From Patescibacteria group bacterium (lineage in GTDB: Bacteria > Patescibacteriota > Microgenomatia > UBA1406 > GWC2-37-13): DNA of 64,000 nt. The stretch spans positions 113,178 through 177,177 of the forward strand of contig BPJC01000003.1 of the NCBI GenBank assembly GCA_026004415.1, written 5' to 3'. Below the pieces are notes generated by a model. It was not told where the DNA came from and did not search any database. It worked only from the letters and a program-made list of their open reading frames with translations. Positions 46,801 through 54,793 of the stretch are shown piece by piece (within the stretch, counting starts at the first letter, position 1; the number at the start of each line of letters is the position of its first letter). The position numbers were made by a program, and so were the translations under genes.

Positions 46801-49158
46801 AGTTTTTATGTAGTTCGTCAGGATCAAACGAATGCTTTTAGATTATATCCTCATTGGAGTTGGCGGCTTAATGGCAATAGCAAATATCAATATGGCTCTT
46901 TTGGTCAGTATAGTAGGGGTGATCAAAGTATACAGGGTGTTTTTACGGCCGGCAATAGTGGCGGGATAATCGCACATAGTCTATCAGTTAATGATTATAT
47001 TGAGTTGATCAATACAGATGAGTCAACTTCTACTGATTCTAATGCAGTTTTCTATGGTCAAAGATATGCTGTTCAGGGAGTTAGTTTAGATTCTTTGTTT
47101 CCTTCCAATCCTGAGATAAATCAAATTCATTACAGAATTAGAGATGATTCCACTGCTTTAAATACTTCTGGTGGCTGGTTGGCATTAGAAGATCAAAAAG
47201 CAGATGTGGCCTTATTAGAACCTTTTAGAATTAGAGTAGAAGTGGCAAATGAGGGTCAAGGTGCAGATAGTGTTTCTCGCCAGTATGAAATTCAATGGGC
47301 AGAAAAAGGAAGCGCAGTAAATTGTGCGTCTGTATCTTCGTGGTTTGGTGTTGAAGACTCAAGTTCTGATGCTTTTTCAATGTATAATTCTTCCTATATT
47401 ACTTCAGACGGACAAAGTATAACATCTGGGCTTTTGAGCAACTCTGAAGGGTATACTTTTGCAGGAGGTCAAGGTAGAGACATCTCAGATACAACATCTT
47501 CAATTAGTGCTCTTTCTGTAAATAATTACATAGAATTAGAGTTTTCTTTAGTTAGTACAAATTATGCTGTAATTGGAGAAAGCTACTGTTTTAGAGTTTA
47601 CGACAAATTAAATAATGAACCCTTGCATTTTTATTTAAAATATCCTGAAATTAGAATCTCTGGAACCTCAACCTTTTTAGATGGTTTGGAGTGGGGTTAT
47701 ATAAACAATGTTACTGATTCTGGTTGGACAACAATTAATTTTGTAGGTAAATATACTGATCCTATTTTTATCTGTAGTGTGGTATATGCAAACAATATTG
47801 GTTTGGAATCAGACAGTGATGCAGATTCTGTTGTTTGCAGAGGAAATTCATTATCTGCTTCATCTGTGGATATCCGTTTACAGAAGCCTGGAAGTAGTAG
47901 TTTAGCTTCTGGTGAAAAAGTCTTCTATTTAGTTGCAGAGAAAGGAGTTTATGATACTGGCGACATTAAGATGGAGGCCTTTTCTTACACATCAACAGTA
48001 ACAGATGGAGCAGGCTCTTGGGTAGGGCAACAGCAATCCTATAGTCAGGAGTATTCAAATCCTGTAGTATTAGGACAGGTAATGAGTTTTAATGATACTA
48101 GGTGGTCGATGTTTTATTCGGCAGGAAGCGTTATTTCTAATCCTCCTTCTAGCTCTGTTTTATATACAGGTAAACATATTGGAGAGGATTCTCCTTTAAA
48201 CAGGAGCAATGAAGAGGTCGGTGTTATTGTTGTTGAAGAATCATCTGGCAGTCTTAATAATATACCTTTTATAGCTGAACTTCAATCTCGGAGTATAGAT
48301 AGAATAGATGATTCTCCTCCTTCAAGTTATACTTTTTCTCAGTCTTTTTCATCAACGCCTCAGGTTGCAATTATCTCTGTTGCTGGTATTTATGATAATG
48401 ATGGTGCTGTGCCTTTGCTTTACGGAAGTTCTCCTTTATCAACAACATCTATAAATTTAGCTATTGCTGAAGATGAGATTAACGATGGTGAGATGACCGG
48501 TAATCAAGAATATGTGCCGTACCTTGTGTTTCAGTCTTCTGGCAGTTATAAAGGTTATGAGGTTGTTTTAGATCAGGATACCTTTAGATTTTATGAAAAT
48601 ACAGATGCCGTTAATCCTTCTACTGCAATTGCAAATGAAAACTCAAATATAACAGATATTGCTCCAGGAGACATTTTAAGATTAAGGTTATCTTTGCAGG
48701 TTGGTAGAAGTGAGTTAAAAACAGCTAAATTAAAAATAAAACTACAATATGCTGAATCTGATGATTGTTCCACAGCAGTAAATTGGTTTGATGTTGGATC
48801 TATTGGGAGTAGCTCTGTTTGGCGGTTTTATGATAATCCTTCAGTTAGCAATGGAGCTACAATAACATCTTCTTTGTTAAATTCTCAGACGAATTCTTTA
48901 CAGTCTTATCAAGAAGCAAATGCGTCTGTGTATAATCCTAACTCTGTTTCAAGAAAAAGTAGAGGAGAATGGGATTTTGTTTTAGAGAATAATAGAGCTG
49001 AGTATGGCGCTAATTTTTGTTTCAGAGTAGTTGATGAGTTTGGTAATCCAATTAATTATTCAGTTTATCCTCAAGTCACAACTGTTGTTTCTGAAAAATA
49101 TATGAAACATGGCAAATGGTTTAATGATTCAGGAGTTTTACAGCCTTATTCTTTTTAA
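43870..49158 (+). CDS. Giant surface protein with M23 endopeptidase domain and tandem repeats
   Basis: A 1762-residue exported protein. The N-terminal part has Ig-like domains (about 130-330). An M23/LytM peptidase domain at about 430-545 has GHDGID (H444, D448), YGH (H490) and HLHF (H521, H523), so all metal and catalytic residues are present. Three repeats of about 147 residues follow, starting near 628, 775 and 922 (DYAIYRES, DYLRSYDS, DYLRIYEQ). Two copies of another domain (about 1110-1260 and 1570-1745) share a W-containing start and an ITSxLL segment. It probably remodels peptidoglycan, of self or of a host cell, while displaying the repeats. Confidence 0.75.
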   Translation: MLKKSVLIALLLVVGVLNIKAILAESFSSSSAGIESTSSAEFVDAYSSEDGFSNNEAIIIDSDQTSFLSTNSADLNENEKGNKGVNENSDYLINTNLEVLDQDSRLVETFYLDDNNNFSAVRKNLIYVFPVFKKDFSSEEDIVVRIGNITSRDNLSIFLEHSGGKRIIPKYELFQKNNYFVVRIQSNQDILPGEYRLVVYDKGSNSSAETEFSWGVLALNTDRYVYMPGETVNIGIAVLDKTGMMVCDAGLELSVSNEESGSSFTLSTSDGSIKVNEECLIHNYTEKPDYETSFTPSATGNYLLRLKAETKDGQWQIESRIIVVDDRDFDLERQGPTRIYPPKFYPYYLKIKTKSGFRGKVREYLPESFSVININQSNVVNYSRQYVKDLEGRQTVDGSVKEFNLPNLGLPFSTNNFVITTYFGSLYSLSDLNNLLDVFKLKGHDGIDFKLEKGVEILSVDEGKVLIAGESDYGQTVVIEHSWGKSYYGHLSNISVSVGTVVKKGDKIGLVGSTGISTGVHLHFSIKPNQSDINNGFGGKIDPLPYLPLVKADNQVFAVENRSEKKVRVLEWSLDLDSGDEIVLGYMFKSPNISPQLYNLGPVEIYDLGDNILYSEQRSWMIAADAVGDYAIYRESTGGEDISTSGVDLDWDTSVYEGSAFSKQSNNTDLKLNETGHYLVIYNLGLSSSGGSNRSRVSSKLKLNTNFLPYGRASCYIRRTQGVDECYLAGGAIIYANSNDNLRINAERVDNNSATVQRNSNESGVFILRLDDSWDYLRSYDSAGGQSFDSTTFATVSFNTDDEIDTNSFSRSGGDITLKQTGHYLVLTNVTFNNTSVNTRRSNEIRLTLGGAEIPGTRTTAYILNANNTQIEPAVYMGIIENTTANSVLKVEAACSSESCGGVETVANETAITIVKLPDSADYLRIYEQSGGQNVDGTDDPILWDTNQEVDSSFSHSTSTNTSRIIINSSGNFLFLSSFYVVRQDQTNAFRLYPHWSWRLNGNSKYQYGSFGQYSRGDQSIQGVFTAGNSGGIIAHSLSVNDYIELINTDESTSTDSNAVFYGQRYAVQGVSLDSLFPSNPEINQIHYRIRDDSTALNTSGGWLALEDQKADVALLEPFRIRVEVANEGQGADSVSRQYEIQWAEKGSAVNCASVSSWFGVEDSSSDAFSMYNSSYITSDGQSITSGLLSNSEGYTFAGGQGRDISDTTSSISALSVNNYIELEFSLVSTNYAVIGESYCFRVYDKLNNEPLHFYLKYPEIRISGTSTFLDGLEWGYINNVTDSGWTTINFVGKYTDPIFICSVVYANNIGLESDSDADSVVCRGNSLSASSVDIRLQKPGSSSLASGEKVFYLVAEKGVYDTGDIKMEAFSYTSTVTDGAGSWVGQQQSYSQEYSNPVVLGQVMSFNDTRWSMFYSAGSVISNPPSSSVLYTGKHIGEDSPLNRSNEEVGVIVVEESSGSLNNIPFIAELQSRSIDRIDDSPPSSYTFSQSFSSTPQVAIISVAGIYDNDGAVPLLYGSSPLSTTSINLAIAEDEINDGEMTGNQEYVPYLVFQSSGSYKGYEVVLDQDTFRFYENTDAVNPSTAIANENSNITDIAPGDILRLRLSLQVGRSELKTAKLKIKLQYAESDDCSTAVNWFDVGSIGSSSVWRFYDNPSVSNGATITSSLLNSQTNSLQSYQEANASVYNPNSVSRKSRGEWDFVLENNRAEYGANFCFRVVDEFGNPINYSVYPQVTTVVSEKYMKHGKWFNDSGVLQPYSF

Positions 49159-49208
49159 GTCTTTACATTTATTTTTTTTCTGATTTAATTTAATTAGTTA
49201 GAAAAAAT

Positions 49209-50021
49209 ATGTTTTTAAAATTAAAAACAAAAAAAAGCAGAGGAAGGCCCCGAAAAAAAAGTAATATTTTTAAAAAAATATCTGAGTTAAATATAAAAGC
49301 AGTATTTGTTATTTTTTTAATATTTATCTTATTTGTTTTATCTTACTTTTTATATAATCGCTTTTTTAAATTTAATTTTGGTAAATCTAAAGAAGAGATT
49401 TTATTAAATAATTTAAAACAGCATATTATTCTCAATGATAACGAAGTTCCTACAATAGCTACAGTTACAGACGAGGCAAAACTCAAAAATCAAGAGTTTT
49501 TTAAAATGGCAAAGAACGGAGATGTTGTTTTTATTTTTACAGAGTCTAGAAAGGCAATTTTGTATAGACCTTCTATTGATAAAATAATTGAGGTTGCTCC
49601 AGTAAGAAGTGTTCAGGAAGAGTCAAACTCCGATAAGAATGCTAATATAGTAAAACCGCAATCACAACAGACAGAGCAATTAACAAATAATAACAATACT
49701 ACAGATCTTGAAAAGCAGTCAGAACCCAATCTGGCTAAATTGATATTATTAAATGGAACACAGACTGTTGGAGTAACAAATCAGGTTGAAGAAAAATTAG
49801 GCAGTTTTTTTAACGACAGTTATTTTAAAGTTGTAAGTAAAGACTTTGCACAGTACAGAGATTATAAAAATACTGTTGTTGTATTATTAAATCCCAGCTT
49901 TGAAGATTATGCTAAAAAGATTGCTCAAGTATTATCCGCTGATTTAACAAATACAATGCCTGAGTTTGAAACTGCATCTTTATCTGCAGATATTGTGGTG
50001 ATTGTTGGGGCTTCACAATAA
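49209..50021 (+). CDS. LytR_C-domain membrane protein
   Basis: A 270-residue protein with a very basic cytoplasmic N-terminus (KTKKSRGRPRKKS), one membrane helix (about residues 32-50), a linker rich in Gln/Asn/Ser, and a C-terminal LytR_cpsA_psr C-terminal-type domain (LAKLILLNGTQTVGVTNQVE...DIVVIVGAS). That domain often accompanies enzymes attaching polymers to peptidoglycan, but here the catalytic LCP domain is absent. It closes the surface locus, 50 bp after the giant M23 protein. Confidence 0.75.
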   Translation: MFLKLKTKKSRGRPRKKSNIFKKISELNIKAVFVIFLIFILFVLSYFLYNRFFKFNFGKSKEEILLNNLKQHIILNDNEVPTIATVTDEAKLKNQEFFKMAKNGDVVFIFTESRKAILYRPSIDKIIEVAPVRSVQEESNSDKNANIVKPQSQQTEQLTNNNNTTDLEKQSEPNLAKLILLNGTQTVGVTNQVEEKLGSFFNDSYFKVVSKDFAQYRDYKNTVVVLLNPSFEDYAKKIAQVLSADLTNTMPEFETASLSADIVVIVGASQ

Positions 50022-50381
50022 TTTTTTGTTTCTTTCTTTTTTAGTGCTCTGAATTTTATGTAAAAAAGATAATTAATTTAAATTTTATAGACCTATTTTA
50101 GGGCTCTGTAGAGGTTTTTTAAAAATAAGTTTACAAAATTTAGTATTTGTCCACGAAATAAATTTATAAATAACTTTATTTTATAAAGGTATTTTTAAAC
50201 GAAAATATTTGTTTAATTTTTTTATTTTGTAAAGTCTTTGGTTATGATGTTTCTGGGTATTTTCAAATTTTGAATTTTAGTAAATTTTTTATATAAAAGT
50301 TATAGTTTAGCCAGTAGAAAGTTTATTTTGTTCAAATATTTTTTTAATGATTGGTTTTTTACAACAATTATTTTTTGATTT
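50022..50381. other. Intergenic region between convergent genes
   Basis: This 360-bp, very AT-rich stretch lies between the LytR_C gene and the convergent tyrA fusion gene. I find no ORF, RNA gene or repeat. A weak possible terminator hairpin (ACCT 50091-50094 with AGGT 50112-50115, then T6) could end the surface operon, but the stem is only 4 bp. Confidence 0.5.
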
Positions 50382-51725
50382 TTACCTGTTCAATTTTACT
50401 AGAAAAAAATAAGTGAGGTTGTTTTTTGCATCTTGCAGATTTGAGTCAACTATTTTTAGATTGTAAAGGTTGGCTAGTCTTTTAGGACCCAATATTGCAT
50501 AATCCTTTGGAAGTTTGTCTTGACTTAGAGCCTTAGCGCATGCGGCTGTATCTATTAAATCCCCTTTGCCGGATATAGTTTTAAGGTGAGGGTACTTTTT
50601 TGATAAGTTTCCTTTGCATTGTTTAATGACTTGTGGATGTGCGATTATAGTTGTTATGGAATTTAAGTTGATATCTTTTCTTATCATCAAAAAATGTCTT
50701 ATCTCAATAGGAAACTCTCCAACAATTTTTACTTTGTATTTTGCCAAAGCTCTAGCAGATTCCCATACAATACCTCCCAAACTATTATGAACTGCAAAAA
50801 GGCCGTAATCTATATCACCTTTATGTAATGTTTTAAGAACTTTTTCAGTAGTGTATAAATATTTTATTTTATATTTTTTAATCTTATTTTTTTTGATATG
50901 CGATAGCACTGCTTCTTCATTGAAACTTCCTTTTCCTCCTTGTATGCCAAAAACAGTATATTGTTTGGAAACTTTTTTTGGCAGTAGTTGGTTATATAGT
51001 TGGTCATAAGCCTTACCTATTTCTATTCTGACTTTTTTGGTATAAGGATTTAGCGTTTGTAAATCATAAAACAGTTCCCAACTATCGTTGCAAACCTGTT
51101 GCATAATCTCTGAGAGTTTTTTGGCTCCAAGAGTATCTATTTTTGTAGCCGTAAAATTAATTTTTTGTAAAAGTCTTCCAATAAAATGGGTAATTCCTTG
51201 TGATTTAGCCGCGAGGTAATCGTGTTCTTCGGGTGGTATTTCAATAATCTGACAGCCTTTCTTAGAAAAAAAACTTTTCCAAAAATCATAACTCTTTCCT
51301 TTTTTTAGAGGGTACATTACCAGTTTTGTTTGAGATAATCCAAATTTCGCTGAGTCTGGTCCAAACATTGGGTGAGTCAGTATAATCTCGTTTTTTCTTT
51401 TATTAAATTCTTGTTTTAAAATTTTTGCTGGATAGGTTTTGACTGATAATACATCGATTAGTATATGATCTTCATTGATATATTTTTTATGATTCTTTAG
51501 AACTTGTTCAAACTTTCTTATAGGAACAGCAAAGAAGATTGTTTTTGAATTATTATAAAAATCTTTTGGTTTTGTAAAAATAGTTAGATTGTTATCTTTT
51601 GGTGTAATTGTTGTTTTGTGTTGTAAGATGTTGATCTTAAAATCTGGGCTTAAGATCTGAGCAAGAAGCTGTCCGAATCTCCCAAAACCAATAATACCAA
51701 TTGGTTGGTAATTTGAATTATTCAT
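50382..51725 (-). CDS. Bifunctional prephenate dehydrogenase / prephenate dehydratase
   Basis: A 447-residue fusion. Residues 1 to about 255 are a TyrA-type prephenate dehydrogenase (GIIGFGRFGQLLA NAD-binding loop, THPMFGPDSA, QGITHFIGRLLQ). Residues about 262-447 are a prephenate dehydratase (GIQGGKGSFNEEAV, FAVHNSLGGIVWES, AHPQVIKQC). The catalytic TRF motif is TYF here (residues 438-440), keeping Thr. The protein ends there, so the usual ACT regulatory domain for phenylalanine inhibition is missing. The enzyme would convert prephenate both to 4-hydroxyphenylpyruvate and to phenylpyruvate. It follows the small membrane gene by 6 bp. Confidence 0.87.
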   Translation of the reverse strand: MNNSNYQPIGIIGFGRFGQLLAQILSPDFKINILQHKTTITPKDNNLTIFTKPKDFYNNSKTIFFAVPIRKFEQVLKNHKKYINEDHILIDVLSVKTYPAKILKQEFNKRKNEIILTHPMFGPDSAKFGLSQTKLVMYPLKKGKSYDFWKSFFSKKGCQIIEIPPEEHDYLAAKSQGITHFIGRLLQKINFTATKIDTLGAKKLSEIMQQVCNDSWELFYDLQTLNPYTKKVRIEIGKAYDQLYNQLLPKKVSKQYTVFGIQGGKGSFNEEAVLSHIKKNKIKKYKIKYLYTTEKVLKTLHKGDIDYGLFAVHNSLGGIVWESARALAKYKVKIVGEFPIEIRHFLMIRKDINLNSITTIIAHPQVIKQCKGNLSKKYPHLKTISGKGDLIDTAACAKALSQDKLPKDYAILGPKRLANLYNLKIVDSNLQDAKNNLTYFFLVKLNR

Positions 51726-51731
51726 AATTTT

Positions 51732-52160
51732 TCAGAAGTAAAACTCTTCGATCTGCAATATTAGATAATAGAAAGCAATAAATATAATTATGGGTATTAG
51801 CATTCCTATAAAATCAAACGAAACAAAAGCAATCAGGATTTCTTTAATCATAAATATAATACCTGTGTTTATAAGCGCAGTTAAGCCTTGTTGTTTTTTT
51901 TGTTTTAAGTTGTTAAGGTTTTTTATTAAGATAACTAAGATCAAGATCATAGAAGAAAAGTCTATAAAGTTGATACTCCAATTATTATAAATTCTAAAGC
52001 GGTTTGTAAATATTAGATAATATACAGTATAGATGCAGAAAGCAATTACAAGATAGTATAGATATTCTGAAATTAATTTTTTGTATTCATAAGATAAAGG
52101 AGGCAGTTTAACAAGATAATTTTTTATTTGAGTTTTAAATTTTTCTATAAAATCCAACAT
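51732..52160 (-). CDS. Four-helix membrane protein (PsiE-like topology)
   Basis: A 142-residue protein with four hydrophobic helices (about 30-50, 62-80, 93-113, 117-137) after a short amphipathic N-terminus. Topology and length resemble the PsiE family, but I cannot confirm it from sequence. Its ATG is 7 nt after the 3' end of tRNA-Phe, so it is probably expressed from the tRNA transcript. The tyrA fusion gene follows after 6 bp. Confidence 0.6.
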   Translation of the reverse strand: MLDFIEKFKTQIKNYLVKLPPLSYEYKKLISEYLYYLVIAFCIYTVYYLIFTNRFRIYNNWSINFIDFSSMILILVILIKNLNNLKQKKQQGLTALINTGIIFMIKEILIAFVSFDFIGMLIPIIIFIAFYYLILQIEEFYF

Positions 52161-52167
52161 TGATCTG

Positions 52168-52240
52168 TGCCAGGGATCGGAGTCGAACCGATATCCCAGG
52201 TTTTTCAGACCTGTGCCGTGACCACCTTGGCTACCCTGGC
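52168..52240 (-). tRNA. tRNA-Phe(GAA)
   Basis: Acceptor GCCAGGG/CCCTGGC, anticodon stem CAGGT/ACCTG with loop CTGAAAA (anticodon GAA), T arm ATCGG TTCGACT CCGAT, discriminator A. No encoded CCA. Confidence 0.93.
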
Positions 52241-52252
52241 TGGGTTAATATG

Positions 52253-52323
52253 CTGCGGGGCTAGGATTCGAACCTAGACAAACTGCTCCAAAGGCAGTTG
52301 TGCTACCATTACACCACCCCGCA
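52253..52323 (-). tRNA. tRNA-Gln(TTG)
   Basis: Acceptor TGCGGGG/CCCCGCA, anticodon stem ACTGC/GCAGT with loop CTTTGGA (anticodon TTG), T arm CTAGG TTCGAAT CCTAG, discriminator G. It is the first element of a tRNA-Gln, tRNA-Phe, membrane protein, tyrA fusion transcript. No encoded CCA. Confidence 0.94.
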
Positions 52324-52404
52324 TAAAGATAATAAGTATTTTAACATAAATTTTTTTACAAAATTACAAAAAAATATCTGCTATACTATTATATTTATAT
52401 ATTT

Positions 52405-52905
52405 ATGTTTGATTCAAATTTAGTTACTCTTGCTGTTGTTGGTTATTTAGTCAAAAAAGATGAAGTTTTTTTAGGTATTCGTAAAAAGGTTTCTTTAGGA
52501 TTAGGTAAAAATCTTATCTCTGGTATAGGTGGTAAGCTGGAACAGTGTTCTAATGGATTGATGTAAAAACCCGATTTAGCTTTAGTCAGGGAGTTTCAAG
52601 AAAAAGTAAAAGTGCTTCCGACAAAGTTTGAACAAAAAGCAGTTCTTAATTTTATATATCCATATAAAAAAGAATGGAGTCAAAAAGTTTTTGCTTATGT
52701 TATTTATGACTGGATTGGGGATCCTATTGAAACAGATGTTATTAGACCAGTTAAGTATAAGATATCTAAGATCCCTTTATTGCAGATGTGGCCTGATGAT
52801 AAATATTGGTTATTAGATGTTTTATTAGGTAAAAGTCTTGAGGGAAGATTTATATATGGTAGAGATAATAAAACAGTAGTTAAGGTTGATTTAAAAATAC
52901 AATAA
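52405..52905 (+). pseudogene. Decayed MTH1-like Nudix hydrolase
   Basis: The reading frame starts MFDSNLVTLAVVGYLVKKDE, with FLGIRKKVSLGLGKNLISGIGGKLE as expected for an MTH1-type 8-oxo-dGTPase. It hits TAA at 52564-52566 in the middle of the Nudix box. The same frame then continues as ALVREFQEKVKVLP and a normal-looking C-terminus to 52905. Within the box the conserved Glu-rich helix is garbled: the stretch between GGKLE and REFQE is several residues too long, and the second Glu and the Gly of REUXEEXGU are replaced. The gene is therefore probably inactive. A tRNA cluster lies upstream on the other strand. Confidence 0.8.
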
Positions 52906-52972
52906 ATATTTTTGGTAATGAGGTTAGTTTATTAGTGAGTAAATAATGTAAGAGTTTTTATATTTAATTTAA

Positions 52973-54385
52973 AAAAACTTAAAACAAACACTTAATATTA
53001 CTAAGGCAGAAGATTTTTACGAACGAATCTTAGTTGGTTATGGCGATGATTCAGTTGCAGAGTTAGGAGGAGCTCACCTTGCTATAGAGAATATCAGTAT
53101 GCTTGCGAGCAAGAGTATAGAAGAGCATAGGATAGGACTTTCTCCAGTAGAAAAATCTACAAGATATGTTTATTTTGATAAAAAAATAGATGGAGAATAT
53201 CCATTTTACAAAGATGAGAAAATCTTGAAATCTTCTTTTAGAAAAGAATTCTTAACAACAACTAATCAACTTTTTGATACTTACTCAAAAATTGTCCATA
53301 AAATTCAACCAGTACTTAAAAAAGTTTTTCCTGTAGATAACTCTATCGCTTACAACTTTTCAATAAGAGCAAAAGCATGTGACTTAGTACGTGGACTTTT
53401 ACCACTTTCAGCTCTTACTAATATGGGAGTCTATGGAAATGGCAGGGCTTTTGAGTATCTTATTACTAATCTTTTGAATGATCCATTAGAAGAGGTGAGG
53501 GTAATAGCGCAAAAGATGAATAGAGAACTCAGAAAGGTTATTCCAGCTTTTATTAAAAGAGCTACAAACGAAAAGGGAGAAAGGTATAGAAAGTTTATAA
53601 ATAGAACTGAAGAAGAGCTAAAAAGAATCATTTCTAAAACAACTGAGAATTTAGGTAAAGATGTTAATTTAGTTAAGAGAAAACAAGTAAAACTAATTTC
53701 TTGGGACAAAAATGGAGAAGAAACAATTATAGCTACAATCTTATTTGAAAGAACTACTCTTTCTTTTAGGCAAGTATTAAAAAAGGCTAAGTCAATGGAT
53801 AGAAAAAAAAGAGAAAAAATTCTTAAAGCTTATCTTTCATTTAGGGAAAATAGACATCATAAACCTGGTAGAGCTTTAGAAGAAATATATTTTTCTTTCG
53901 AGATAACTGCAGACTGGGGAGTATATAAAGATCTTATGAGACACAGGCTTTTAACGCGTTACCGCCAAGCATTTACTAACGAGCTTGGTTTCTGGATTCC
54001 TGAAGAACTTAAACTGACAGGTTTTGAAAAGGACTATAAAAAAGCCGCAGAGCAAGCAGTTGAGCTTTATGCAAAAATGAAAAGTAAAATGCCAATTGAG
54101 GCGCAATATTCAGTTATTCATGCTGCCTACAACAGGTTTTATCTTAAAATGAATTTAAGGGAAGCAGTTCATCTTTGTGAATTAAGAAGTGCGCCTCAAG
54201 GCCACCCAAATTATAGAAAAGTAGCACAAGAAATAGCAGATCAAATAATAAAAGTTTACCCAACGTTTGGCAAGCTTGCTTTTAAATTTGTTGATTATCA
54301 AAATTATCATTTGGAACGTCTTTCTGCCTTTAAAAAACTCGAGAAAAAATCAAAAAAATTTGGAGTAAAAGGATTTGAAGAATGA
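52973..54385 (+). pseudogene. Tandem ThyX-like protein, N-terminally truncated
   Basis: The frame is open from 52973, just after a stop, but has no ATG until 53099. The coding sense clearly extends upstream of that ATG (AEDFYERILVGYGDDSVAEL precedes it). The protein resembles the two-domain ThyX-like family of CPR bacteria: IGLSPVEKSTRYVYFDKK in the first domain, LMRHRLLTRYRQAFTNELGF in the second with an RHR signature. Roughly the first 80-100 residues of the family are missing and I cannot find them in other frames. FAD-dependent thymidylate synthesis is the family role; this copy is probably broken. Leucine codons are CTT-rich compared with the TTA-rich neighbours, hinting at a different origin. 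Confidence 0.65.
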
Positions 54386-54640
54386 TATGACAATAAACTA
54401 TTTATCTTCTACTATTGTCTTTTATAAATGGAGAAATTTAAACAGTTAGTATTCATAGCTGGTGTGAGAGTTTAGAGAATATTTTGAAAAAATGAGAGAT
54501 TAACATAGTGGTTAGTCATTTATATCTAAAATGTTTATATTATTCCTTAAAATGCAAACAAAACAAATGATAATTGAGTATTATAATAAGAATTATAAGT
54601 TAATGTAAGTGTTATCTATATACTTATCCTTTACAGAGTC
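54386..54640. other. Non-coding gap before the ilv promoter
   Basis: About 255 bp without a credible gene between the truncated ThyX-like frame and the ilv promoter. A 15-codon ORF at 54428 is not convincing. I see no repeats, RNA genes or transposon ends. Confidence 0.5.
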
Positions 54641-54669
54641 TTGACATTTGGCATTAACTAGTCTAAAAT
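54641..54669 (+). promoter_or_regulatory. Promoter of the ilv operon
   Basis: TTGACA (54641-54646), exactly 17 bp, TAAAAT (54664-54669). Transcription should start near 54676, one or two bases before the leader-peptide ATG at 54678. Confidence 0.8.
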
Positions 54670-54677
54670 TGTCAGAT

Positions 54678-54731
54678 ATGTTTTCAAAGTCTATTGTTTT
54701 AGTTATTATTGTTATCCTTATTTTCCCGTGA
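54678..54731 (+). CDS. ilvL: ilv leader peptide (attenuator peptide)
   Basis: A 17-codon ORF reading MFSKSIVLVIIVILIFP. Residues 6-15 are ten consecutive branched-chain residues (five Ile, three Val, two Leu). It lies between the ilv promoter and a terminator preceding ilvE. Ribosome stalling on these codons when charged Ile, Val or Leu tRNA is scarce would cover RNA segment 1 and free segment 2 to form the antiterminator. The transcript start just before the ATG makes it essentially leaderless. The hydrophobic composition could in principle be a tiny membrane peptide, but the position and the RNA pairing favour attenuation. Confidence 0.8.
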   Translation: MFSKSIVLVIIVILIFP

Positions 54732-54793
54732 GGCGGGGAGGATAGCTTTAATAGCTAAAACTTTTTTGACCCCGCCAAAGGCGGGGTTTTTTT
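54713..54793 (+). promoter_or_regulatory. ilv attenuator (mutually exclusive RNA stems)
   Basis: Segment 1 (TATCCT 54713-54718 and CCCG 54725-54728, inside the leader ORF) can pair with segment 2 (CGGG 54734-54737 and AGGATA 54739-54744). Segment 2 also contains GGCGGGG (54732-54738), which pairs perfectly with CCCCGCC (54770-54776, segment 3) as an antiterminator. Segment 3 pairs with the identical GGCGGGG at 54780-54786 (segment 4) to make the terminator. A small hairpin (54743-54747 with 54753-54757) fills the antiterminator loop. This reproduces the 1:2, 2:3, 3:4 logic of trp and ilv attenuators. Confidence 0.8.
54770..54793 (+). terminator. Rho-independent terminator of the ilv leader
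   Basis: CCCCGCC, loop AAA, GGCGGGG, then seven T residues (54787-54793). It is the only strong GC-rich intrinsic terminator I find in the window, and it lies 25 nt before the ilvE ATG, so it serves as an attenuator. Confidence 0.9.

Noticed and set aside
50091-50120. Terminator after the surface locus
   Set aside because: The stem is only 4 bp with a long loop; kept as a weak note in the gap entry, not called.
54428-54475. Short ORF beginning MEKFKQLVFIAGV, suggestive of a P-loop protein start
   Set aside because: It stops after 15 codons with no P-loop and no continuation in other frames; probably chance.
54713-54793. T-box or other riboswitch before ilvE
   Set aside because: No T-box sequence or specifier stem is present and the leader is too short. 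The leader-peptide attenuator explains the pairing fully.
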